A stretch of 44,610 nucleotides of DNA from an uncultured Collinsella sp. (GCA_900547835.1 URIJ01000001.1:1-44610); one strand, 5' to 3'; shown: positions 31,808-41,319, counted from the stretch's first letter. The notes: generated by a model from the sequence alone, not told the origin. Program-made: numbers and translations.

Positions 31808-32018
31808 GGAACACGTGGACGAAACAGGTTTGAAACACGGGTTTTGCGCGTCAGACACTCAAAAACGCTTCTACCTGCATCGTAATCAAAACGAAACATC
31901 TGCTCGTCGGCTTATGCGAAACTTTGCTGCAACAGTGCGATATTATCCATACTCGATAAAGCTCGCGGCGCATAGGGTGCCGCGACCAACATTTTCGTTT
32001 CCCATCATTGGAGGAAGC

Positions 32019-33374
32019 ATGAGCTACACGCAGAAAGTTCTCGAAGAGCTCAAGGCCCGCTATCCCGAGCAGCCTGAGTTCATCCAGGCCGCGACCGAGA
32101 TCCTCGGCACCATCCAGCCGGCGCTCGACGCCCACCCCGAGTACGAGGAGGCCGCCCTGCTGGAGCGCCTCGTCGAGCCCGAGCGCATCGTCATGTTCCG
32201 TGTTCCCTGGGTCGACGACCAGGGCAAGGTTCAGGTCAACCGCGGCTATCGCGTCGAGTTCAACTCTGCCATTGGACCCTACAAGGGCGGCCTGCGCTTT
32301 AATCCGACGGTCACCCTGGGTATGCTCAAGTTCCTGGGTCTGGAGCAGATCCTCAAGAACAGCCTGACCACCCTTCCCATGGGCGGCGGCAAGGGCGGCT
32401 CCGACTTTGACCCCAAGGGCAAGTCCAACAACGAGATCATGCACTTCTGCCAGTCCTTCATGACCGAGCTCTATCGCCACATCGGCCCCAACACCGACGT
32501 TCCCGCCGGCGACCTGGGCGTTGGCGGCCGCGAGGTTGCCTACCTGTTCGGTCAGTACAAGCGCCTGACCAACGAGTGGACCGGCGTCCTCACCGGCAAG
32601 GGCCTCTCCTTTGGCGGCTCGCTCGCCCGTACCGAGGCCACCGGCTACGGCCTGGCCTACTTTGTGGACGAGTACCTCAAGAGCCGCGGCGACTCCTTCG
32701 AGGGCAAGAACGTCGTCGTTCATGGCTCCGGCAACGTCGCCATCTACGCCGTCCAGAAAGTCTCCCAGCTCGGCGGCAAGGTGCTGGCCTGCTCCGATAC
32801 CCACGGCTGGGTCGAGGATCCCGACGGCATCGACTACACCGTGCTCGAGCTCATCTACAACAAGAAGCGCTCCGGCCACGACAAGGGCGTTACGCTCGCT
32901 ATGTACGTTGACGAGAGGCCCAGCGCCGTGTGGCACGAGGGCGACGGCCGCGGCGTGTGGCAGCTGCCCTGCGACATCGCGCTGCCCTGCGCTCGCGAGA
33001 ACACGCTGCTGCTCGAGGACGCCCAGGCGCTCGTCGCCAACGGCTGCAAGGTGGTCGGCGAGGGCGCGAACATGCCCACGACCATCGAGGCCACGACCTA
33101 CTTCCAGGAGAACGGCGTCGCCTTTATGCCCGGCAAGGCTGCCAACGCCGGCGGCGTACTCGTATCCGGCCTGGAGATGAGCCAGAATGCCGAGCACCTG
33201 TCCTGGACCTTCGAGGAGGTCGACGGCAAGCTCGAGCAGCTCATGCGCGGCATGTTCCACAACGTGGACGACACCGCCAAGGAGTATGGCCAGGAGGGCA
33301 ACTTTGTCATGGGCGCCAACATCGCCGGCTTCCTGAAGGTCGCCGACGCCATGCTCGCCCAGGGCGTCTGCTAA
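32019..33374 (+). CDS. gdhA: NADP-type glutamate dehydrogenase
   Basis: A 451-residue hexameric-type glutamate dehydrogenase, making glutamate from 2-oxoglutarate and ammonia. It has the substrate blocks GPYKGGLRFNPTVTLGMLKF, LPMGGGKGGSDFDPKGKSN (catalytic Lys region) and GAGNVA-like VVVHGSGNVAIYAVQKVS for the nucleotide. Length and blocks match the NADP-dependent bacterial group. The ATG at 32019 follows GGAGGAAGC. A clear terminator follows at 33401, so it is a single-gene unit. Confidence 0.95.
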   Translation: MSYTQKVLEELKARYPEQPEFIQAATEILGTIQPALDAHPEYEEAALLERLVEPERIVMFRVPWVDDQGKVQVNRGYRVEFNSAIGPYKGGLRFNPTVTLGMLKFLGLEQILKNSLTTLPMGGGKGGSDFDPKGKSNNEIMHFCQSFMTELYRHIGPNTDVPAGDLGVGGREVAYLFGQYKRLTNEWTGVLTGKGLSFGGSLARTEATGYGLAYFVDEYLKSRGDSFEGKNVVVHGSGNVAIYAVQKVSQLGGKVLACSDTHGWVEDPDGIDYTVLELIYNKKRSGHDKGVTLAMYVDERPSAVWHEGDGRGVWQLPCDIALPCARENTLLLEDAQALVANGCKVVGEGANMPTTIEATTYFQENGVAFMPGKAANAGGVLVSGLEMSQNAEHLSWTFEEVDGKLEQLMRGMFHNVDDTAKEYGQEGNFVMGANIAGFLKVADAMLAQGVC

Positions 33375-33400
33375 ATCTTCGCTCGACATAGCATGTGATG

Positions 33401-33432
33401 AGGCTCCCAGCTATCCGGCTGGGAGCCTTTTT
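33401..33432 (+). terminator. terminator of gdhA
   Basis: A perfect 11-bp stem AGGCTCCCAGC (33401-33411) with GCTGGGAGCCT (33418-33428), a 6-nt loop and TTTTT. Confidence 0.93.
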
Positions 33433-33495
33433 CTATGGTGACGATGGCGGCGCCCCCTCGTTTGGTACACTTAAACGTACTGGACAAGTGGAGAG

Positions 33496-34410
33496 ATGGG
33501 GGAGAACGTGCTCAAGTTCGGTACCTACGTCCGTGTTGGAAACGCGGCCGAAGCCTATGAGCTCTTGCAGAAGAACCGCAACAACAAGATTGTGGGCGGC
33601 GGCATCTGGATGCGCCTGGGTTCGCGTCGTGTGGCGACGGCGATTGACCTTTCGGCCTGCGGACTCGATCAGATCGAGGAGACCGAGACCGAGTTTCGCA
33701 TCGGTGCCATGTGCACCCTGCGCCAGCTCGAGCGCCATGCCGGGCTCAACGCGCTTGTCAACCATGTCTTTGAGTTCGCCGTCCACGACATCGTGGGCGT
33801 GCAGCTGCGCAATACCGCCACGGTGGGCGGCAGCATCTACGGCCGTTTTGGTTTCTCGGACGTGCTCTCGGCCTTCCTGGCGCTCGATTCGTATGTTGAG
33901 CTGACGGGTGCCGGCCGCGTGCCGCTCGCGGAGTTCGTGCGGATGGGCTACGTTCGCGACGTGATCGAGCACGTCGTGGTCGTTAAGCACGACTACCGCG
34001 CGAGCTATGAGGCCGTGCGCAAGGCCGCGACCGACTTCCCCTCCTTAAACGTCACCGCCGCCTGGTGGGACAACAGCTGGCATGTCACCGTGGGTGCCCG
34101 TCCGCTGCGCGCGACCCTGCTGCAGGGCGCGGCGTGCGGCCTTACCAGCGAGCAGCCTTCCGAGGACGAGCTTCGCGCCCTTGCCGCATCCGTGCGCGCG
34201 CTGAGCTACGGCACCAACCTGTGGGGCTCGGCCGACTACCGCCGCTGCATCTCGGCCCCGCTTGCCGTGCAGGCCGTGCGCCGCGCCGCCGGCATTGAGC
34301 TTTCGGCCGCGCTTGCCCGCGAGCTCGAGACCGTGCAAGTGCCTAAGTTTGCCACGGACGAGTATTCCTGCCGCCGCGTGCCCGGCGTCGATTCTAGCGA
34401 GGTGCGCTAA
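33496..34410 (+). CDS. molybdenum hydroxylase FAD-binding subunit (XdhB/CoxM-like)
   Basis: A 304-residue protein with the FAD-binding fold of xanthine dehydrogenase medium subunits. The FAD loops are KIVGGGIWMRLGSRRVATAI near the N-terminus and LRNTATVGGSIYGRFGFSD in the middle. It should take electrons from the [2Fe-2S] clusters of the next gene to NAD or another acceptor. The start is uncertain: ATG 33496 has GGAG only a few bases upstream, and a GTG at 33508 is also possible. Its stop overlaps the next start by one base, so the two are a pair. Confidence 0.85.
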   Translation: MGENVLKFGTYVRVGNAAEAYELLQKNRNNKIVGGGIWMRLGSRRVATAIDLSACGLDQIEETETEFRIGAMCTLRQLERHAGLNALVNHVFEFAVHDIVGVQLRNTATVGGSIYGRFGFSDVLSAFLALDSYVELTGAGRVPLAEFVRMGYVRDVIEHVVVVKHDYRASYEAVRKAATDFPSLNVTAAWWDNSWHVTVGARPLRATLLQGAACGLTSEQPSEDELRALAASVRALSYGTNLWGSADYRRCISAPLAVQAVRRAAGIELSAALARELETVQVPKFATDEYSCRRVPGVDSSEVR

Positions 34411-37241
34411 TGGCTGCCAAACTCATCGATCTTTCCTTTACGCTCAACGGCCGCAAGGTCAAGGTTCAGATTGCCCCCGACACCATGCTCTTCGCGCTGC
34501 TGCGCGAGCAGGGTTGCGCGTCGGTGCGCTGTGCCTGCGAAACCACCAACTGCGGCCTGTGCACGGTGTGGCTCGACGGCGACCCGGTGCTGAGCTGCTC
34601 GGTTCCCGCCGCCCGTGTTGAGGGACACACCATCACCACGCTTGAGGGCCTTAAGGTCGAGTCCGAGGCTCTCGCCCGTGCGATGGCTGCCGAAGGCGCC
34701 GAGCAGTGCGGTTTTTGCGCCCCCGGCCTTATCATGAACGTGCTGGCGCTCGCCCGCGCCGCCAAGGAGGATCCGAGCCTCGTCGCAACGCGCGAGGAGC
34801 TCTCGCGCCAGCTCGCCGGCAACCTGTGCCGTTGCAGCGGCTACGAGAGCCAGCTGCGCGCCATCGTCCGCTTCCTTAACGAGTCTGGCGTGCAGGTGGG
34901 CTTTGAGATGCCCGAGCTGCCGGTCAACGACACCAGCTGCGACGGCGTCACCTACAAGCAGATCACCCACAAGCAGCCTAAGAAGGACTCGAAGGCCCTG
35001 CTCGAGGGCCGTCCCGTCTACACGGGCGATATGGTGCCCGCCGGCGCGCTCATCGTCAAACTCAAGCGCAGCCCGTATGCTCGCGCCAAGATCCGCTCCA
35101 TCGACACCTCGCGCGCCCTGAAGGTGCCCGGCGTGGTGGGCGTCTACACCTACGAGGACGTGCCCAAGCGCCGCTTTACCATCGCCGGCCAGAGCTATCC
35201 GCAGCCTAGTCCCTACGACCGCCTGATCCTCGAGAACCTGGTGCGCTACCAAAACGAGGAGGTGGCGATCGTCGCCGCCGAGACCGAGGAGGCCGCCGAT
35301 AAGGCACTCAAGCTCATCAAGGTCGACTACGAGGTGCTCGAGCCGCTGCTCGACTTTACCCAGGCACTCGATAACGACATCGTGGTCCACCCCGAGGGCG
35401 ACGTGACCTTTATGTTCCCGCAGGGCGGCGACGTTGCTCGCAATCTGGTGTGCAGCGGTACCAGTGATTTTGGCGATCTGGACGAGGCCTTCGCCCAGAG
35501 CGACATCGTCTTTGAGCGCACTTACACCAGCCAGGCCACGCAGACCGCGCCCATGGAGACCTTCCGCGCCTTCGCGACGACCGACGCGTTCGGCCGCATC
35601 TCGGTGACCACCTCCACGCAGGTGCCCTTCCACGTGCGCCGCATGGTCGCGCAGTCGCTCGACATTCCGCAGTCGCAGGTGCAGGTCATCAAGCCGCGCA
35701 TCGGCGGCGGCTTTGGCTCCAAGCAGACGGGCTGCTGCGAGATCTTCGTGGCGTTCGTGACCCAGCAGACCGGTCGTCCGAGCTACTGCTGCTACACCCG
35801 CGAGGAGACCATCACCGCGGGCAACTCGCGCCACCAGATGCAGATGACCGTTAAGCTGGGCGCCATGAACGACGGCACCATCACGGCCATCGACCTGCAT
35901 ACGCTGTCCAACGCCGGCGCGTACGGCGAGCATGCCACCACGACGATCGGCCTTTCGGGCCACAAGAGCCTGCCCATCTACAACCATGTGAAGGCGAGCC
36001 GCTTTAGGTGGGACGCCGTCTACACCAACACCAACCGCGGCGGCGCGTATCGCGGCTACGGTGCCACCCAGGGCCAGTTTGCCGTGGAGAGTGCCGTCAA
36101 CGAGCTCGCCGACATGCTGCACATGGACCCCGCCGACCTGCGCCTTAAGAATATGGTGCACGAGGGCGAGGTCATGCCGCAGTACTACAACGAGAAGCTC
36201 AACGCCTGCGCACTCGACCGCTGCCTGCTGCGCGCGATGGACATGATCGGCTGGCGAGACAAGCCACTAGCCGTCGACCTGGGCGACCGCGTGCGTGCCC
36301 TGGGCTGCGCGCTCACCATGCAGGGCTCGGGCATTTCCAACGTGGACATCGCCGGCATCGACATGCGCCTGGAAGAGGACGGCTTCATTACCATCGGCAC
36401 CGGCGCCACCGATAACGGCATGGGCGTCGACACGATCCTGGCGCAGATTGCCGCCGAGGAGCTGGGCGTGGAGAGTTCGCTGATCGTGGTGCGCGGCGTG
36501 GACACCGACGTGTCGCCGTTCGACGCCGGCTCGTACGCGAGCTCGGGCACGTACGTGACGGGCCTGGCAGCCAAGAACGCCGCGACCGAGCTGCGCGAGA
36601 AGATCTGCGCCAAGGCCGCCCAGATGTGGGACGTTGACGCCGCCGACGTGGTCTTCGATGGTCAGTACGTGCGACTGTCCGACGAGCGCGCCGCTCGCGA
36701 GTGCGGACGCTACCTCACGCTGCGCGACTTTGCCAACCTGTGCGTCAAGAACATCGCGGGCGGCGACGCGCTGACCTCGCACGCCTCTGCCTGCCTGCCC
36801 GTTTCGCCCCCGCCGTTTATGGCCGGCATTGCCGAGGTCGAGGTCGACAAGGCCACCGGCAAGGTGACTGTTGTGGATTACGCCGCCGCCGTCGACTGCG
36901 GCACCGTGATCAACGAGGCGCTCGCGCGCGTCCAGGCCGAGGGCGGCATTGCCCAGGGTATCGGCCACGCGCTCTATGAGATTGTCGAGCACGATGACCG
37001 CGGCCGCCTGCGCACCGGCAACTTTATGAGCTACAAGCTGCCCACGCGCCTGGATATCGGCAGCATTCGCGTGGCCTTTGAGCCGAGCTACGAGCCGACG
37101 GGCCCGTTTGGCGCCAAGTCGATCGGCGAGGTCGTCATCAACACGCCGCTCGCCGCAGTAGCCTCGGCCGTGGCGCACGCCACCGGCCATCAGGTTCGCT
37201 CACTGCCCATCACGCCCGAGAAGGCCCTGCTGGGGGAGTAG
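34410..37241 (+). CDS. molybdenum hydroxylase, fused [2Fe-2S] and molybdopterin subunit (xanthine dehydrogenase-like, possibly Se-dependent)
   Basis: A 943-residue fusion. Residues 1-155 are two [2Fe-2S] domains: C43, C48, C51, C63 (ferredoxin type), then C100, C103 and C140, C142 (QCGFCAPG and CRCSGY). The rest is the molybdenum domain: GRPVYTGDMVPAGALIVKL, GGGFGSKQTG, AYRGYGATQGQFAVES and the catalytic Glu E907 in GAKSIGE. The xanthine dehydrogenase family is clear. A fusion of these two parts, next to selD, yedF and DUF3343 genes in the same window, recalls Se-dependent xanthine dehydrogenases of Firmicutes; that is inference. Substrate cannot be given from sequence. It pairs with the FAD subunit upstream. 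Confidence 0.88.
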   Translation: MAAKLIDLSFTLNGRKVKVQIAPDTMLFALLREQGCASVRCACETTNCGLCTVWLDGDPVLSCSVPAARVEGHTITTLEGLKVESEALARAMAAEGAEQCGFCAPGLIMNVLALARAAKEDPSLVATREELSRQLAGNLCRCSGYESQLRAIVRFLNESGVQVGFEMPELPVNDTSCDGVTYKQITHKQPKKDSKALLEGRPVYTGDMVPAGALIVKLKRSPYARAKIRSIDTSRALKVPGVVGVYTYEDVPKRRFTIAGQSYPQPSPYDRLILENLVRYQNEEVAIVAAETEEAADKALKLIKVDYEVLEPLLDFTQALDNDIVVHPEGDVTFMFPQGGDVARNLVCSGTSDFGDLDEAFAQSDIVFERTYTSQATQTAPMETFRAFATTDAFGRISVTTSTQVPFHVRRMVAQSLDIPQSQVQVIKPRIGGGFGSKQTGCCEIFVAFVTQQTGRPSYCCYTREETITAGNSRHQMQMTVKLGAMNDGTITAIDLHTLSNAGAYGEHATTTIGLSGHKSLPIYNHVKASRFRWDAVYTNTNRGGAYRGYGATQGQFAVESAVNELADMLHMDPADLRLKNMVHEGEVMPQYYNEKLNACALDRCLLRAMDMIGWRDKPLAVDLGDRVRALGCALTMQGSGISNVDIAGIDMRLEEDGFITIGTGATDNGMGVDTILAQIAAEELGVESSLIVVRGVDTDVSPFDAGSYASSGTYVTGLAAKNAATELREKICAKAAQMWDVDAADVVFDGQYVRLSDERAARECGRYLTLRDFANLCVKNIAGGDALTSHASACLPVSPPPFMAGIAEVEVDKATGKVTVVDYAAAVDCGTVINEALARVQAEGGIAQGIGHALYEIVEHDDRGRLRTGNFMSYKLPTRLDIGSIRVAFEPSYEPTGPFGAKSIGEVVINTPLAAVASAVAHATGHQVRSLPITPEKALLGE

Positions 37242-37265
37242 CGTGTCGGCGAACAAGTCGTAATT

Positions 37266-37295
37266 GGCGGGGCGGGGCAACTCGTCCCGCCTTTT
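37266..37295 (+). terminator. probable terminator of the molybdenum hydroxylase unit
   Basis: GGCGGG (37266-37271) pairs with CCCGCC (37286-37291) over a GC-rich loop, followed by TTTT. Confidence 0.6.
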
Positions 37296-37353
37296 GCACT
37301 CGTGGTGAGGTCGTGAGCTTGTAAAAGGTGTGCGTGCGCTTGCCGTTCGTATC

Positions 37354-37362
37354 TGCTATCAT
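37354..37362 (+). promoter_or_regulatory. probable extended -10 promoter of tRNA-Leu
   Basis: TGC-TATCAT (37354-37362) is an extended -10 box 19 bp before the tRNA. A TTGCCG lies at 37340-37345, too close (11 bp) to be a normal -35. Confidence 0.4.
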
Positions 37363-37381
37363 TCCTAGTCTGTGCGCTCAT

Positions 37382-37465
37382 GCGGGCGTGGCGGAATTGG
37401 TAGACGCGCCAGATTTAGGTTCTGGTGGGATTCCCGTGAAGGTTCGAGTCCTTTCGCCCGCACCA
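37382..37465 (+). tRNA. tRNA-Leu (anticodon TAG)
   Basis: An 84-nt cloverleaf with encoded CCA and a long variable arm, typical of leucine. The acceptor stem is GCGGGCG (37382-37388) with CGCCCGC, the anticodon arm is CCAGA-TTTAGGT-TCTGG with TAG, and the T loop is TTCGAGT. It lies 91 bp upstream of tig. Confidence 0.97.
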
Positions 37466-37556
37466 ACGCATCTGCGTCGGCTTCGGCCGTCGCGACTCTT
37501 TGTTGCATAAAGGTACCAGCACCTCAGATAAGCTGGGCAGTATGAGGAGGAACGTG

Positions 37557-38855
37557 TTGAACATCACCGCTTCTGACGTCAAGGACGCCAAGCTCACCGC
37601 TACGGTCACCATCCCGGCCGCCGACGTCGACGCCGCGATCAAGAAGGCCTACAAGGACACCGCCAAGAAGTACCGCTTCCCGGGCTTCCGCGCCGGCAAG
37701 GCTCCCCGTCCGGTCATCGACTCTGCTCTTGGCGCCGAGGCTACCCTCGCTCAGGCCACCAACGACCTGATCGCTGCCAACGAGCCCGTCGTCCTCAACG
37801 AGCTGGACATCGTCCCCACCAAGAACGGTGACTACAAGGAGCTCGACCTCGCCAAGGATCACGAGGACTACACCTACACCGTCGAGTTCTCCCTGCGTCC
37901 TGCTGCTGAGCTCTCCTCCTTCGACGCCGTCGAGATCGAGATGCCTCCTGCGGAGGTCACCGAGTCCGAGATCAACAACCAGGTCGAGATGCTCCTCAAC
38001 TACCGTGCCACCTTCGAGGACGTCGAGGGTCGCGCCGTCGAGGCCGAGGACTACGTTACCGTCGACCTCAAGGCCGTCGAGAACGCCGACAACTTTGCCG
38101 CCGAGGGCCGCATGCTCATCGCCGGTAGCGACAGCAACCCCAAGGAGTTCAACGAGGCCCTGATCGGCGCTAACGTTGACGACGTCAAGACCGTCACCTG
38201 GACCGACGAGGTCGAGGAGGGCGAGGAGGCCGAGACCCACACCGTCGAGGTCACCGTCAAGGGCATCAAGGTCCGCAACACCCCCGAGCTCACCGACGAG
38301 CTCGTCAAGTCCGACTTTGGCTTCGACAGCATCGACGCCATGCGCGACGCCATCAAGATCGAGATCGAGCAGGACAAGGCTTCCCGCCTCCCGGCCGAGA
38401 AGGAGAACCGTTGCGTCTCCGCTCTCGCCGAGCGCCTGCAGCTCGACGAGATGGACGCCGACTACGAGCAGTCCGTCTTTGAGGAGCTTGGCCAGAACTT
38501 CCTGTCCAACCTCGCTGCCCGCGGCATGACGCTGGACACCTGGCTGCCCGCTTCCGGCCTGACCATGGAGCAGTTCATCGGCGACCTGCACAAGCAGGCC
38601 AACGACGTTGCTCGTGAGTCCCTGGCTCTCGACGCTCTCGCCCGCGAGCTCAAGATTGAGGTCACCGAGGACGACATCAACGCCGAGTTCGAGAAGGCCG
38701 GCGTCAAGGACGTCGAGGCTTCCAAGGCCGAGTTCATTGCCGATGGCCGCATGCCTGCCGTCCGCGAGTCCATCCGTCGCTCCAAGGCCGTCGACCACCT
38801 GGTCGAGAACGCCAAGGTGACCGAGGTCGACGAGACCGCCAAGGACGTCGAGTAA
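37557..38855 (+). CDS. tig: trigger factor (ribosome-bound chaperone/prolyl isomerase)
   Basis: A chaperone of 432 residues that binds nascent chains at the ribosome exit. The ribosome-binding signature KKYRFPGFRAGKAPRPVID lies near residue 40 and is intact; the middle is the PPIase-like domain, the rest the charged helical arm. The start is not ATG: TTG at 37557 has AGGAGG six bases upstream, while GTG at 37554 is only three away, so TTG is chosen; an ATG at 37542 overlaps the RBS. tig-clpP-clpX is a common gene order in bacteria. A hairpin terminator follows at 38932. Confidence 0.92.
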   Translation: MNITASDVKDAKLTATVTIPAADVDAAIKKAYKDTAKKYRFPGFRAGKAPRPVIDSALGAEATLAQATNDLIAANEPVVLNELDIVPTKNGDYKELDLAKDHEDYTYTVEFSLRPAAELSSFDAVEIEMPPAEVTESEINNQVEMLLNYRATFEDVEGRAVEAEDYVTVDLKAVENADNFAAEGRMLIAGSDSNPKEFNEALIGANVDDVKTVTWTDEVEEGEEAETHTVEVTVKGIKVRNTPELTDELVKSDFGFDSIDAMRDAIKIEIEQDKASRLPAEKENRCVSALAERLQLDEMDADYEQSVFEELGQNFLSNLAARGMTLDTWLPASGLTMEQFIGDLHKQANDVARESLALDALARELKIEVTEDDINAEFEKAGVKDVEASKAEFIADGRMPAVRESIRRSKAVDHLVENAKVTEVDETAKDVE

Positions 38856-38931
38856 TTCTCGCCACCTTTTCCGCGAGCGCATGGATGCGCCCGTGATGGG
38901 GTAAAGTTATAAGCCGGTTATCCGGTTGCTT

Positions 38932-38976
38932 CGTACGGTGCCAGCCAATGCATAGCATGCGGGCACCGTACGTTTG
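38932..38976 (+). terminator. terminator between tig and clpP
   Basis: An 11-bp perfect stem CGTACGGTGCC (38932-38942) with GGCACCGTACG (38962-38972) is followed by TTTGTCT. The loop is 19 nt. Confidence 0.7.
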
Positions 38977-39017
38977 TCTAGAACCACTATTGGTCCGTAA
39001 GAGAAATGGAGATGCGT

Positions 39018-39638
39018 ATGATCGCTAAGTTCGATTCCGCCCTCGTGCCATACGTTATCGAGCAGACGCCGCGCGGCGAGCGCAGCTACGATATCTATTC
39101 GCGCCTGCTCAACGACCGCATCATCTTCTTGGGCGAGGAGATCAACTCCGTCAGCGCCAACCTGGTCGTTGCCCAGCTGCTGCATCTTGAGAGTCAGGAT
39201 GCCGAGAAGGATATCTCGCTCTACATCAATTCGCCCGGCGGCGAGGTCTACTCCGGCCTGGCGATTCTGGACACCATGAACTTCATTAAGCCGCAGGTTT
39301 CCACCATTTGCGTCGGTATGGCTGCGTCCATGGCCGCCGTGCTGCTTTCGGCCGGCGCCAAGGGCAAGCGCTTCTGCCTGCCGCACTCCAAGGTCATGAT
39401 TCACCAGCCCAGCGGCGGTGCCCAGGGCCAGCAGACCGAAATCGAGATCGTGGCCGAGGAGATCAAGAAGACCCGCCGCGAGCTCAACCAGATCCTGTCC
39501 GATGCCTCGGGCCAGCCCATCGAGAAGGTCCAGGCCGATACCGAGCGCGACAATTACCTGACCGCTGCCGAGGCCCTCGACTACGGCCTGATCGACCGTA
39601 TCGTCACCTCGCGCGATCTTGCCGCGAAGGACGCCTAG
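39018..39638 (+). CDS. clpP: ATP-dependent Clp protease proteolytic subunit
   Basis: A 206-residue serine protease, the chamber subunit of ClpXP. The catalytic triad is visible: S104 in VGMAASMAAVLLS, H130 in KVMIHQPSGGAQGQ, and D179 in DTERDNYLTAAEAL. The start at 39018 has GGAG six bases upstream; ATGs at 39006 and 39012 are also in frame but less well placed. It is cotranscribed with clpX, which begins 2 bp after its stop. Substrates are damaged or tagged proteins. Confidence 0.95.
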   Translation: MIAKFDSALVPYVIEQTPRGERSYDIYSRLLNDRIIFLGEEINSVSANLVVAQLLHLESQDAEKDISLYINSPGGEVYSGLAILDTMNFIKPQVSTICVGMAASMAAVLLSAGAKGKRFCLPHSKVMIHQPSGGAQGQQTEIEIVAEEIKKTRRELNQILSDASGQPIEKVQADTERDNYLTAAEALDYGLIDRIVTSRDLAAKDA

Positions 39639-39639
39639 G

Positions 39640-41052
39640 ATGGCCGGTAACATGCAGGACAACTTTGACGAGAACGGCAACCCCATCCGCTGCTCCTTCT
39701 GCGGAAAAGAGCAGGGTCAGGTTCGCCGCCTTGTTAAGGGTCCGACCAACATCTTTATCTGCGACGAATGCGTCGCCGCCTGCTCCGAGATCCTTGAGGA
39801 GTCGCTGGCTTCGGACTTTATGGACGCCGCCCGCAACGGCAATCTCCCGGGTTTCCTCAACGACCACGGCCAGGCTGCGTCCCAGCCCGCCGTTGACCCC
39901 GAGGCCGAGGGTTTTGAGCTCGAGGACGACCGTCAGGTCATCACACACGTGCCGACGCCGCACGAGATCTATGACGAGCTTTCGGCCTATGTTATGGGCC
40001 AGGAGGACGCTAAGCGCGCCATGTCGGTGGCCGTGTACAACCACTACCGCCGCGTGATTGAGGGCGGCGCCGCGGTGTCTGCCTTTGACGAGGCCTCGGG
40101 TATGGGCGGCCAGTTTGACGATGACATAGATGAGGTGGAGCTCGCCAAGTCCAACATCTTGCTGCTCGGCCCCACCGGTACCGGCAAGACGCTGCTGGCC
40201 CAGACGCTCGCGCGCATCCTCGAGGTGCCGTTTGCCATCGCCGATGCCACCGCACTCACCGAGGCCGGTTACGTGGGCGAGGACGTGGAGAACATCCTGC
40301 TTAAGCTCATCAATGCTGCCGATGGCGATATCGAGCGCGCGCAGGTTGGCATTATCTACGTGGACGAGATCGACAAGATCGCCCGCAAGGCCGAGAACCT
40401 CTCCATCACCCGCGATGTTTCGGGCGAGGGCGTTCAGCAGGCGCTGCTTAAGATTCTTGAGGGCACGGTGGCAAGCGTTCCGCCCACCGGCGGCCGCAAG
40501 CATCCCCAGCAGGAGCTGCTGCAGATCGACACGACCAACATCCTGTTTATCTGCGGTGGTGCCTTTGTGGGTCTGGACAAGATCATCGCCGACCGCGTGG
40601 GCAACAAGGGCGTGGGCTTTAACTCCGAGATCGCCGGCCCCACCTCGGTCGACGAGAACGACCTGCTGCGTCAGGTGCTCCCGCAGGATCTCAACGCCTT
40701 TGGCATGATCCCCGAGTTCGTGGGCCGTACGCCCGTCGTCACCCAGACGCAGGCGCTCGACGAGGATGACCTGGTGTCGATCCTGACGGAGCCCAAGAAC
40801 GCCGTGGTGCGCCAGTACCGTAAGATGTTCCAGCTCGAGGACGTTGAGCTTGAGTTTGAGGATGCCGCCCTGCACGAGATCGCCCGAATGGCGCTTGCCC
40901 GTAAGACCGGCGCCCGCGGCCTGCGCTCCATCTGCGAGGACGTGCTGCAGCAGACGATGTTCGACCTGCCCAGCGAGGAGGGCGTCGCCAAGGTCATCGT
41001 GACCGAAGCCTCCGTAAAGGGCGAAGAGCAGCCCCAACGCATCTACGGGTAA
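39640..41052 (+). CDS. clpX: ATP-dependent Clp protease ATP-binding subunit ClpX
   Basis: A 470-residue AAA+ unfoldase that feeds ClpP. The N-terminal zinc-binding domain is RCSFCGKEQG with ICDECVAACSEI. The Walker A motif is LLGPTGTGKTLLAQTLA and Walker B is IIYVDEIDKIARKA. The pore motif region follows, and the loop for ClpP docking (IGF-type) is represented by KGVGFNSEI. The ATG at 39640 lies 2 bp after clpP and has GAAGGA upstream. A strong terminator follows. Confidence 0.96.
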   Translation: MAGNMQDNFDENGNPIRCSFCGKEQGQVRRLVKGPTNIFICDECVAACSEILEESLASDFMDAARNGNLPGFLNDHGQAASQPAVDPEAEGFELEDDRQVITHVPTPHEIYDELSAYVMGQEDAKRAMSVAVYNHYRRVIEGGAAVSAFDEASGMGGQFDDDIDEVELAKSNILLLGPTGTGKTLLAQTLARILEVPFAIADATALTEAGYVGEDVENILLKLINAADGDIERAQVGIIYVDEIDKIARKAENLSITRDVSGEGVQQALLKILEGTVASVPPTGGRKHPQQELLQIDTTNILFICGGAFVGLDKIIADRVGNKGVGFNSEIAGPTSVDENDLLRQVLPQDLNAFGMIPEFVGRTPVVTQTQALDEDDLVSILTEPKNAVVRQYRKMFQLEDVELEFEDAALHEIARMALARKTGARGLRSICEDVLQQTMFDLPSEEGVAKVIVTEASVKGEEQPQRIYG

Positions 41053-41073
41053 ACCTGCCAAAAACGTGCTTGC

Positions 41074-41110
41074 AAATAGCCTCCGACCATCCGCGGTCGG
41101 AGGCTATTTT
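41074..41110 (+). terminator. terminator of clpPX
   Basis: A perfect 15-bp stem, AAATAGCCTCCGACC (41074-41088) with GGTCGGAGGCTATTT (41095-41109), followed by a T run into TATATA. Confidence 0.93.
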
Positions 41111-41203
41111 ATATATACGCAATAACCCCAACTACCTGTGTTATTCTGTGTGTTTGTTTAAGCCTCGGCAAAGTCAATTCAGACTGAAGTAATCGATACC
41201 TAA

Positions 41204-41319
41204 GGGGAGGAATGTAGGCCCGATTTTCGTAGATTCCGCACGAGCCGAAGACCACTTAATGTGGTCTTCGAGCGAGCCCAGGACCTGACCGAGCGAAAAT
41301 CGGGCCTACATTCCTCCCC
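41204..41319 (-). repeat. large structured element 1 upstream of valS
   Basis: A perfect 26-bp outer stem (41204-41229 with 41294-41319; arms begin GGGGAGGAATGTAGGCCCGA) encloses a perfect 10-bp inner hairpin, CGAAGACCAC (41246-41255) and GTGGTCTTCG (41261-41270), around TTAAT. Read on the - strand, the unpaired parts are CAGGTCCTGGGC on the left side and TCGTGCGGAATCT on the right. The same pieces occur in element 2 downstream of valS, while the stems there have different sequence. The rest of 41111-41203 holds no visible gene. valS RBS AAGGGAGA lies just outside it. Confidence 0.88.
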
